From: Spirochaetaceae bacterium
GTDB taxonomy: Bacteria > Spirochaetota > Spirochaetia > Treponematales > Breznakiellaceae
Length of the DNA stretch: 11,867 nucleotides
NCBI GenBank assembly: GCA_031268255.1
Contig: JAIRXO010000234.1
Location: 1 to 11,867 of the forward strand
Reading direction: 5' to 3'
In this document: piece by piece, positions 1-6,595 of the stretch
How the letters are laid out: each line of letters begins with the position of its first letter
How positions within the stretch are numbered: position 1 is the first letter of the stretch
Program-made: the position numbers and the translations under genes
The notes under the pieces: generated by a model
Told to the model about the DNA's origin: nothing
Seen by the model: only the letters and a program-made list of their open reading frames with translations
The model's database searches: none

Positions 1-130
1 ACGTGTCGGTCATATTGTAGACCAACTGCGCAATCATGCTGAACATCATGGGGAGCGCAAGCCTGATGATGCTTGCCCAAACCGGAGTTGATTCCATTAA
101 ATGCAGGTTCTTGCTGCCCCTTTGTGCCAT
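1..130 (-). CDS. MATE-family efflux transporter, N-terminal fragment (runs off window)
   Basis: Only the first 43 codons lie in the window, reading leftward from an ATG at 130. The peptide has a short polar N-terminus followed by RLALPMMFSMIAQLVYNMTD, the first transmembrane helix of MATE (multidrug and toxin extrusion) transporters, whose family pattern is a 'lalP...q.lyn..D' string. MATE proteins are 12-helix inner-membrane antiporters that export cationic drugs or metabolites in exchange for Na+ or H+; the substrate cannot be read here. A GAGAGG ribosome binding site sits about 6-7 nt before the ATG, supporting the start. A second Met at codon 12 (HLMES) is possible but has no better ribosome site. 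The gene lies 85 bp downstream of the beta-helix lipoprotein on the same strand, but the AT-rich palindromic gap suggests its own promoter. Confidence 0.85.
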   Translation of the reverse strand, partial: MAQRGSKNLHLMESTPVWASIIRLALPMMFSMIAQLVYNMTDT

Positions 131-142
131 TATGTAACCTCT

Positions 143-178
143 CAATTATTAACTTTTGAATAGTTAATATATTAATTG
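143..178. promoter_or_regulatory. Nested AT-rich inverted repeats, candidate operator upstream of the MATE gene
   Basis: An exact 8-bp inverted repeat, TATTAACT (147-154) and AGTTAATA (162-169), has a 7-bp spacer. It overlaps a 12-bp palindrome TTAATATATTAA (164-175) and is framed by CAATTA (143-148) and TAATTG (173-178). The block begins 13 bp before the exporter's start codon. Overlapping palindromes of this size are typical operators for dimeric repressors such as MarR or TetR proteins, which often control exporters. No regulator gene is visible, so the binding protein is unknown. AT-richness alone also creates short palindromes. Confidence 0.4.
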
Positions 179-215
179 AAAATAACATAAGCTGTTTGTT
201 GTGGCAAGAGGCCGC

Positions 216-2327
216 TTATGGGAGGCTTGGGACGGAGTATCCGCTTGAGTTTACATGGTATTTCACGGCGCCGCTGGGCGTTACCGCGAATTTGGCAAAG
301 AGGTCTGTATCGCTTACGCCGTCGAGTTTGACAACCGGGAAGACGCGGGCATAGACCGACGGTGTTATGGTCGCTACGGGATATGGCTGGGTAAGATCTC
401 CCTTGACGGTGATGAATTTATCCCAGATGAGTCTTACGGTACTTTCTACCAGAACGTCTCCCTCCATGGATAACATGCTGCCGCTTGAAAAGTTTATTCC
501 GTGGCCTGAGGACTGGGCGCCTATGCGCGCGCTTCCGCTCATGACAACCGATCCGCCGTCGATAAAGATACCGTCGCCGTTATTCGCTTTTATTTCGCCC
601 TTGGACATAATGAGGGCCGCGTTCCCTACATATACGCCGCCGCCGGCGTTGGCTTCTATGAGCCCGCCTGTCATGGTGAAGGTGCCCGAATTGATACATA
701 CGCCCCTGGTTTTATTATTTCGTATTTCGGCCTGACCGCTCAAGAGGAACGTGCCGTCGTCTATGAGTATGCTTCCGTTATTATAGGAATTGGAGCTGTC
801 GTTTTCTTCGATTTTTCCGCCTGTTATGCGTATGTCCGCTCCTTTTGCATATATACCCCCGGCGGACCCGGCCTTGTTTCCCTTTATGGTTCCCCCGGAC
901 ATAATGAGGGCTGTCATGTTCGCGGTACAGTAAATGTTGACGCCGCCGCCCGGGGCCGTTCCCGAATAGGTGTTATTGTTGTTTTGAATACTTACGCCGT
1001 TCTCTATCTCAAGCAGGGCGTCCTGTACATAGATAAGTGCGCCTTTGGATATTAACCCGGCCCCGTCAAGAATCAAATTCCCCTGGCCGCCTGAGAGCTT
1101 GAGGACCGCCCCCTTGGATACCCTTATGAGACTTTCAAAGGGAGAAGCGCCTCCTCTGGTAATTCTTTTTTCCGAGCCGAAGGGAAGCAGGGTGATTTTC
1201 TTTCCTGTGGGAATATCGGCTGTTTCGCTTTGGGCCGTCATGACAATATTGTCAAGTATATACACCGTGTCCTCAACTGCCGCCATGTTTAAGGCGGCCT
1301 GCAGGCTGCTGTATTCGGTATTATTGGAGGCAAGCCGCACGATACCGCTGCTTACGCTGAGGCAGCCATTGCTGTCCACGCGGTATCTTGTTGTGCCGGG
1401 CGGCTGGGTAACGGCGAACTTTGGCGCTTCGGCGGCAGTAACCGATGCCTGACCGGATGTAAGCAGGCGGACGGGAAGCGGCGTAACCGTGTAGTTTTCC
1501 GGGGTCAGGGTCGCCGCGGGAAAGGTTCCGGCCAGGGCATGCTCAACGGTAACGCAGCTCCCGTCATGGACGTACACGTCATTGTCCGGGGCAACCGCCG
1601 CGGCGCCTGACATGAAAAACCCGGCGTTTGACGCTATATATACGCCTTTCCCGGATGGGGCGCTGTTGCCGCCTATGGTTCCGCCTGACATTCTAAAGCT
1701 GCCCCCGCCTGATATATAGACGCCGCCGCCTGAGGCCGCCGTGTTGCCGCGTATCTCTCCCCCGTTCATGACAAAGGTTCCGCTTAACGTAACGGCGCCG
1801 CCCTTTGCGCTGCCCGCACTGTTGCCCATCAGGGCGGCGTTTTTGTTCATGGTCAGTTTTCCGCCTGTTTCAACATTTACAAATCCTTCGTTTGCCCCTG
1901 AGTTTCCTGTGAGGCTGAGTCTGCCCTGGCTTCCGGTTTCGCCCAGGATGAGTTCGCCTCCGGCTTTCACCAGAAAGAACGAAGACAGGAGCGTAGTTTC
2001 CCTGGTGATGTTCCTGTCAGAGGAACCGGCGGAGAGGATGATCGTTTTGTTTTCTATTTCGACAGGCGGCGCCGGATACGGCGCTTTGCTAAAGGTGTTA
2101 AAGTCTGTTTTTATCAAAAGGGTTGATGCCTTTCCAGAAGGCGCGGCGGCTACGGCCTCCCTGAGCTGCTGAAAATTCGTTATTGCCGCGAAAGCCTTAC
2201 TTGGCGGCGGCAGCGTGTTGTTGAGGGGCAGGTTGTACAATTCACAGCCGCTCTGGACGAGAAGGATAAAAACCCACGCTTTTAAAAAACCCATACTGTA
2301 ATAAGTATACTGGACCCAGGCGGTCAT
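216..2327 (-). CDS. Probable lipoprotein with two tandem beta-helix repeat modules
   Basis: A 703-residue exported protein. The N-terminus has a hydrophobic stretch followed by LLVQSGC, giving a lipidated Cys28. Gln at -3 is unusual for classical lipoboxes but fits looser spirochaete ones. The rest is rich in Gly, Ser and Asn, with repeats of the form 'F.M.GG.I.GN.A..GGGVY' at about residues 125-250 and 405-625, typical of right-handed parallel beta-helices and surface repeat proteins. The protein is an internal duplication: each half opens with a pectate-lyase-like lead-in (49-135 and 334-420) and ends with related segments (KFAVT...TRYRVDSNG at 303-321; KFAVT...VKYHVNSSG at 679-696). No catalytic residues are recognised; adhesion or surface display is a guess. 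Start choice is uncertain: ATG at 2327 or at 2294 (residue 12, giving a tighter signal peptide), neither with a convincing Shine-Dalgarno. Confidence 0.8.
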   Translation of the reverse strand: MTAWVQYTYYSMGFLKAWVFILLVQSGCELYNLPLNNTLPPPSKAFAAITNFQQLREAVAAAPSGKASTLLIKTDFNTFSKAPYPAPPVEIENKTIILSAGSSDRNITRETTLLSSFFLVKAGGELILGETGSQGRLSLTGNSGANEGFVNVETGGKLTMNKNAALMGNSAGSAKGGAVTLSGTFVMNGGEIRGNTAASGGGVYISGGGSFRMSGGTIGGNSAPSGKGVYIASNAGFFMSGAAAVAPDNDVYVHDGSCVTVEHALAGTFPAATLTPENYTVTPLPVRLLTSGQASVTAAEAPKFAVTQPPGTTRYRVDSNGCLSVSSGIVRLASNNTEYSSLQAALNMAAVEDTVYILDNIVMTAQSETADIPTGKKITLLPFGSEKRITRGGASPFESLIRVSKGAVLKLSGGQGNLILDGAGLISKGALIYVQDALLEIENGVSIQNNNNTYSGTAPGGGVNIYCTANMTALIMSGGTIKGNKAGSAGGIYAKGADIRITGGKIEENDSSNSYNNGSILIDDGTFLLSGQAEIRNNKTRGVCINSGTFTMTGGLIEANAGGGVYVGNAALIMSKGEIKANNGDGIFIDGGSVVMSGSARIGAQSSGHGINFSSGSMLSMEGDVLVESTVRLIWDKFITVKGDLTQPYPVATITPSVYARVFPVVKLDGVSDTDLFAKFAVTPSGAVKYHVNSSGYSVPSLP
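219..1343 (-). repeat. Beta-helix module 2 of the lipoprotein (C-terminal copy)
   Basis: Residues 329-703. It starts with SNNTEYSSLQAALNMAAVEDTVYIL, contains about nine short turns with MSGG / MTGG / GNxA or NNG signatures, and closes with FAVTPSGAVKYHVNSSGY. The closing segment matches that of module 1 (FAVTQPPGTTRYRVDSNGC), which is the clearest sign of an ancient intragenic duplication. The copies are divergent, so recent slippage is unlikely. Confidence 0.6.
1344..2195 (-). repeat. Beta-helix module 1 of the lipoprotein (N-terminal copy)
   Basis: Residues 45-328. It begins with an AAITNFQQLREAVAAA lead-in and a 'TIILSAGSSDRNITR' strand that matches 'KITLLPFGSEKRITR' of module 2. Four or five repeat turns follow (for example FVMNGGEIRGNTA and FRMSGGTIGGNSA), then the FAVTQPPGTTRYRVDSNG closing motif. 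Confidence 0.6.
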
Positions 2328-2388
2328 TTTCCCGAAAAGAGTTGTTCAGGCACGGCATTTTCTAAACAAGTTCATAAGCACCGCTTTT

Positions 2389-2417
2389 TTGAAAAATTCC
2401 CGTATGTGCGTTAAAGT
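2389..2417 (+). promoter_or_regulatory. Candidate sigma-70 promoter of the cyclase operon, implying a leaderless mRNA
   Basis: TTGAAA (2389-2394) and TAAAGT (2412-2417) are separated by 17 bp, matching the -35 (5/6) and -10 (4/6) consensus. The expected transcription start, about 7 nt past the -10, falls on or next to the ATG at 2424. There is no Shine-Dalgarno before that ATG, and an in-frame TAA at 2418-2420 prevents any upstream start. The two facts together favour a leaderless transcript, but the -10 is imperfect. Confidence 0.4.
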
Positions 2418-2423
2418 TAAGTC

Positions 2424-4352
2424 ATGGACGCGTATACCCAACCCTGTTCCCGCAAGACCAGGGTACGAGTTCCCCTTGGGGCAAAACTTGTAATCATTAT
2501 CTCGTCGTTTCTTGTTTTTTCGTTAGGAGCAATTTCTGTTCTTGTTTCGATACTGGTAAGCGCCGATGTGCGTATCAGCGCCGAGGATCATAATTTTACC
2601 CTGAACAGGCGCGTCGCGTCGGGGGTAGAAACTTTTTTTGGGACAGTGCTGTCCAATACCCGTACATTTTTGGACCTGGGTTCCGCCTCTGATGGCCGGG
2701 ACGAGGCTCTTTTCTTTGAGAAGAATCCGTATATCGCCGCGGTTCTGTCCGAAAGCCCGGAACAGGCCGGCCGCGTGAGTGCCTTTATCAACCCCGGTTT
2801 TACCTTTGCCGGGGGAACTTCTCCTTCGGGCGGCGTTTTTCTGGAAGCATCGGAAACCGCTCTGGAACGGGCTGCCGGAGGGGAGACCTTTGTCCTTAAC
2901 GGCGGCTCCCGTTTTTCTGTTCCCCTTTTAATCATGTTCTTTCCCTGGGCGGATTCAGGCGGCGCTGTTGTTTTTCTTGACGGGGAAAAACCGTTTCAGG
3001 ATTTCAGGTCAAAGAACAGCGAAACATTAAGTTTTCTGGTCAACGAAAGCGGCGATGTCCTTGTGTATCCTGAACCAGGTCATGGCACGGACAATCAGGC
3101 GAATCAGGGCCTGGTAAAAACCGCCCTGGAACGGGGAGACAGGAATTTTCAGACTGTGTATACGGATAAGGGGATTGAATATCTTGGGGCCTATCAAAGG
3201 CTTTCCGGGACAGGCACGGTGCTTGTTACCAGAATACCCGCCGCCGCGGTCCTGCGCGGTACAAGGACCGTCGTCAGGCGCAATGCTTTTGTCAGCGCCG
3301 CCGTATTGGCCCTGTCGATACTGTTTATCAGTCTCTTTTCCCGGACCATAAGCAGGCCCATAAAAGCCCTCGCGGCGGCTTCTTCCGCCATGGAGGACGG
3401 CAATTACCGTTTTTCGCTCAGATACCGGAGCCGGGACGAAATAGGGCTTCTTACCAGTACCTTTATCGGCATGGGACACGGCCTTGAAAATTTTGAGAAG
3501 TTTACCAACAAAACCATTGTGCGCCTTGCCAGGCAGGGCGCCCTTACCCGCACGGGAACGGCAAGAACCGTGGCCATAGCCTTTATCCTGATACGCGATT
3601 TCGGCGTGCTGTCCGGGCGTTTTACCGCGTCGGGCCTTGTTACCTTTGTCAATGCCTTTCTTTCCCGCATAGTACCCTGTATCACCTGCACCGGCGGAAT
3701 AGTGGATAAATTCCTTACCCAGGACGGCGTTGTGGTGATGGCCCTCTGGGGAGAGACCGGAGAGGACGGCGGCAGTCCCCGGCAGCATGCCCTTGCCTGT
3801 GTCCGTTCCGCCCTGATGGCCCGCGCCGTTATATGCAACTGGAACGCCGAGCGGGCCGCCTATTACCTGAGAAAAAAAGGAACGGGAAAGGGCTTTTCGC
3901 CGGTCAAAATGGGCTGCGGCATCAACATAGGCGAGGCCATCGCCGGACAGATTGGCTCTGAGGAAAGGATGGAATATACGGTCATAGGCGACACGGTAAA
4001 CCTGGCGGCCCGCATGGAAGGACCCAATGACCTTTTTGATACGGACATTCTGATTACCGAACATACCCGGAAGATTCTGGGAGCTTCCCTTGTCACGGAA
4101 GAAATGGGCAGCCTTGAACTCAAGGGAAAGGAAAAGCCGCTCAGGGTTTTTTCCGTGGTGAACATGGAGGACAGAGGTGAAGCGGAAAAGATTATCGCCG
4201 ATCTTGACTCGCTGCGGCGTACCGATGCCCTCATAAACAGGCGCTGCGCCGGCCCCCTGGGACCCGGAACCATGGCTGATGTCAGAAAGACATGGCGGCT
4301 TTACGCGGACACGGCCATTCTGTCCAGGAAAGGCGGACGGGGCAGGGGGTAG
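2424..4352 (+). CDS. Membrane Cache-HAMP class III nucleotide cyclase, metal site degenerate
   Basis: 642 residues. Order: TM1 (about 21-46), periplasmic Cache-like sensor (about 47-282, with the Cache-type motif NESGDVLVYPEPG at 207-219), TM2 (about 288-306), HAMP (307-360), a linker FEKFTNKTI, then a class III cyclase domain (about 375-580). Class III enzymes make cAMP or cGMP at a dimer interface. Lys429 (VDKF), Thr519 (EYTVIGD), Asn526 and Arg530 (NLAAR) are kept. The first metal Asp, expected in FFSDIR, is Leu389 (AFILIRDF). The second metal-loop reads KFLTQDGVVVMA instead of KFIGDAVMA, three residues longer with Asp shifted. Alone it is probably inactive, but it is suited to pair with the next gene product. 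The start is forced by a TAA two codons upstream. First gene of the operon; its stop lies 2 bp before the next ATG. Confidence 0.9.
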   Translation: MDAYTQPCSRKTRVRVPLGAKLVIIISSFLVFSLGAISVLVSILVSADVRISAEDHNFTLNRRVASGVETFFGTVLSNTRTFLDLGSASDGRDEALFFEKNPYIAAVLSESPEQAGRVSAFINPGFTFAGGTSPSGGVFLEASETALERAAGGETFVLNGGSRFSVPLLIMFFPWADSGGAVVFLDGEKPFQDFRSKNSETLSFLVNESGDVLVYPEPGHGTDNQANQGLVKTALERGDRNFQTVYTDKGIEYLGAYQRLSGTGTVLVTRIPAAAVLRGTRTVVRRNAFVSAAVLALSILFISLFSRTISRPIKALAAASSAMEDGNYRFSLRYRSRDEIGLLTSTFIGMGHGLENFEKFTNKTIVRLARQGALTRTGTARTVAIAFILIRDFGVLSGRFTASGLVTFVNAFLSRIVPCITCTGGIVDKFLTQDGVVVMALWGETGEDGGSPRQHALACVRSALMARAVICNWNAERAAYYLRKKGTGKGFSPVKMGCGINIGEAIAGQIGSEERMEYTVIGDTVNLAARMEGPNDLFDTDILITEHTRKILGASLVTEEMGSLELKGKEKPLRVFSVVNMEDRGEAEKIIADLDSLRRTDALINRRCAGPLGPGTMADVRKTWRLYADTAILSRKGGRGRG

Positions 4353-4354
4353 GT

Positions 4355-6595
4355 ATGGAAGGGACGGACGAAAAAAAGCGGCTTGAAACCGCTGATAACG
4401 GAACATTTATCATCTCTCCCAAAAAATCCATGACATCCCGGCAGGATGGAATAGACGCCTACGGCGTATTCAGCAGCGGGAATTCTTCCCTGGAATCAAA
4501 GATCGATGTGCTTGAAGCCCTTCCCGATGAAACGCCCGAACCCGTTGCCGTCCTTGAACCCGACGCGCCCGAACCCGTTGCCGTCCTTGAGCCTGACGAC
4601 GCGCCTGAGCCTGTTGCTGTCTTTGAGCCAGGCGTACCAGAGCCAGACGCGCCTAAAGACAAAGACAGTCCGCGGGTCAGCTTCTCCATAGGCGTAAAAC
4701 TTGTCATCATGATGACGGTGGTCCTGTTTTTTTCCCTGGGCCTGATAAGCGCCATGGTGTGGTTTCTGGTACATACCGATACCAGGAATACCGCCGGGGA
4801 GAACAACCGCAGCATCAACGATAACGCTGCTTCGGCAGCCGAAGCGATTCTTGATTCTGTCAGGGCCAATGGTATTCTGCTGTCCCGCGCCCTTGCCGGG
4901 GGAGACCGCGGAGATACCTCGTTTTTCAGCGATAACAGGAGCATCGCGGTTTTTATCCCTGACGGAAGAAAAAGAAACTCCGGTTCTTTCCCCGGAACAC
5001 CGCCTGTTCTGGTAAACGAGGATTTTTTCGCCTCCCATGAGCTTGATGCATCACTGGCAGGGAACTATGCCGCCGGAGTCCTCCCCGGCCTTGACGGAGG
5101 GCCGGAGCTTCTTAACGCCGCTCCTTTTTTCAACGGGGTTCCCATGCTGTGCCTCCGTTTCTCTTATGATGATTATCAGGGCGCTGTTCTCTTTTCTCCT
5201 GAGACCCTCCTTGATTCCTACGGAACAGGGGCAAATACTTCCTTTATGATAAATGATTCCGGGGATGTGCTTATTCATCCTGACCGGGAACTGATACGGA
5301 ATACGGTAAACCTTGGCGGCGATCCCTTGATAAGGGGTCTTTTGGAAAACAAGGTAAAACAGACCCGGACCATGTACCGGAATAAAGACGGGCAGGGCTT
5401 TTTTGCCTCCGCCGAAAGAATAGCCGGAGGCGGAGCTTTTGTTATTACCACCATAGCAAGCGACATCGTGTTCGAAGGCATAAACACTACCACAAGGCGC
5501 AATCTTTACCTTTCCCTTGGAACCTGGTTTTTGGGCGTGCTCTTTATATGGTTTTTTTCCCGCTCCATAACAGGCACCCTTGATATACTGAGGGAAGCCG
5601 CAGAGGCCATAGAGGACGGTCATTACCATCTGGAGCTTGAGGCGAAAAACCACGACGAGACAGGACTCCTTACCGAGAGCATGATAAGCATGAGTCATGT
5701 TCTTTTGAATTTTGAAAAGTTCACCAACAAAACCATCGCCATATTGGCCAGAAAGGGCCGGCTCGAAATCGGGGGAACAGACAGGAACGCCACGATCTTC
5801 TTTTCGGATATACGTTCCTTTACCGCCATATCGGAGAAACTGCGCCCGGCGGAGGTTGTCGAATTCCTCAACGACTACATGGACCGCATGGTCGCCTGCA
5901 TACTCGTTACCGGAGGGATAATTGACAAATTTATAGGCGACGCGGTAATGGCCCACTGGGGGGCCGTTGAGACGCCTGAACAGGACTATCCTCCCGGACG
6001 CGGTCTTGAGGAACAGCATGCCCTCAACGGGATACGCGCCGCGCTCCTGATGCGGGCGGCACTGCGGAGCTTTAACGATGGCAGGGGCGGGGAAAAAAGA
6101 CCGGCGCTGCGTATGGGCTGCGCCCTTAACAGCGGCCATGTTGTCGCCGGCCAGATAGGTTCGGAAGAAAAACTTGAATATACGGTTATAGGGGACACGG
6201 TAAGCCTGGCCGACAGGACAGAGAGTCTTAACAAACGATTCGGCACTGAAATCCTCATTACCGAACATACCTGGCGTCTTACAGGAAAATATCTTTTGAC
6301 CAGCGAAATGCCTCCCGTTTCGGACAAGGGTCAAAAGCTCCGCGTATTCGCGGTCATCAATATGAAGGACCCTGAAGAGAACGCACGGCTTATCGAAGAT
6401 TCGAAGAAGATACCAAAAATGAATTCAGCCCTTGCCCTGTCCTGTATAGGGCCGCAGGGGCCGGAAAGCCTTGAAGAACTCAGGTCCCTGCTCGGTATTC
6501 CGGTTCCCGGCACCGTTAGGGGAAACCTGGTTGAAAAGAAATACCGGCTTTCCGAGGGAAAAGACGGAAAAGGCGGAGAAGGACGCGGTACATGA
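4355..6595 (+). CDS. Membrane Cache-HAMP class III adenylate cyclase, metal-binding partner
   Basis: 746 residues from the ATG at 4355, preceded by a purine-rich AGGGGG; an upstream ATG at 4292 would overlap the previous gene heavily. Order: cytoplasmic N-terminus with Pro/Glu repeats (61-100), TM1 (114-139), Cache-like sensor (140-380, with MINDSGDVLIHPD), TM2 (383-402), HAMP (403-455), cyclase domain (about 470-670), and a C-terminal tail ending near a SCIGPQGPESLEELR motif. Both metal Asp residues are present (D485 in FFSDIRSFT, D529 in KFIGDAVMA), as are the class IIIb adenylate-type Lys525 and Thr610 and the transition-state Arg621. The Asn expected in 'VNLAAR' is Ser617 (VSLADR). Predicted to convert ATP to cAMP at the inner membrane in response to an unknown periplasmic ligand, perhaps only with the upstream paralogue. 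Its TGA overlaps the next ATG by 4 bp. Confidence 0.9.
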   Translation: MEGTDEKKRLETADNGTFIISPKKSMTSRQDGIDAYGVFSSGNSSLESKIDVLEALPDETPEPVAVLEPDAPEPVAVLEPDDAPEPVAVFEPGVPEPDAPKDKDSPRVSFSIGVKLVIMMTVVLFFSLGLISAMVWFLVHTDTRNTAGENNRSINDNAASAAEAILDSVRANGILLSRALAGGDRGDTSFFSDNRSIAVFIPDGRKRNSGSFPGTPPVLVNEDFFASHELDASLAGNYAAGVLPGLDGGPELLNAAPFFNGVPMLCLRFSYDDYQGAVLFSPETLLDSYGTGANTSFMINDSGDVLIHPDRELIRNTVNLGGDPLIRGLLENKVKQTRTMYRNKDGQGFFASAERIAGGGAFVITTIASDIVFEGINTTTRRNLYLSLGTWFLGVLFIWFFSRSITGTLDILREAAEAIEDGHYHLELEAKNHDETGLLTESMISMSHVLLNFEKFTNKTIAILARKGRLEIGGTDRNATIFFSDIRSFTAISEKLRPAEVVEFLNDYMDRMVACILVTGGIIDKFIGDAVMAHWGAVETPEQDYPPGRGLEEQHALNGIRAALLMRAALRSFNDGRGGEKRPALRMGCALNSGHVVAGQIGSEEKLEYTVIGDTVSLADRTESLNKRFGTEILITEHTWRLTGKYLLTSEMPPVSDKGQKLRVFAVINMKDPEENARLIEDSKKIPKMNSALALSCIGPQGPESLEELRSLLGIPVPGTVRGNLVEKKYRLSEGKDGKGGEGRGT
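4535..4654 (+). repeat. In-frame Pro/Glu minisatellite in the second cyclase
   Basis: Three tandem copies of a 33-36 bp unit encode PEPVAVLEPDA, PEPVAVLEPDDA and PEPVAVFEPGV, followed by a partial fourth, PEPDAP. The first two units are nearly identical in DNA; the third carries mostly synonymous T-for-C changes. All units are multiples of three, so copy changes would alter the length of the cytoplasmic linker before TM1 without breaking the frame. The upstream cyclase has no equivalent segment. Confidence 0.85.

Noticed and set aside
2297..2332. TATACT before the inner ATG of the lipoprotein as a -10 box
   Set aside because: The base match is good, but no -35 lies at 16-18 bp and no extended -10 is present, so it is not listed as a promoter.
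4292..4354. Upstream ATG extending the second cyclase by 21 residues
   Set aside because: It would lie inside the first cyclase with no ribosome site, while the ATG at 4355 has AGGGGG and a 2-bp operon junction.
3027..4406. Long minus-strand open frame (459 codons) opposite the first cyclase
   Set aside because: It lies wholly against a gene with clear domains; its translation is basic and low in recognisable motifs, as expected from the complement of a GC-rich gene.
5051..6334. Long minus-strand open frame (427 codons) opposite the second cyclase
   Set aside because: Same reason: no domain, no ribosome site, and the plus-strand frame carries the catalytic motifs.
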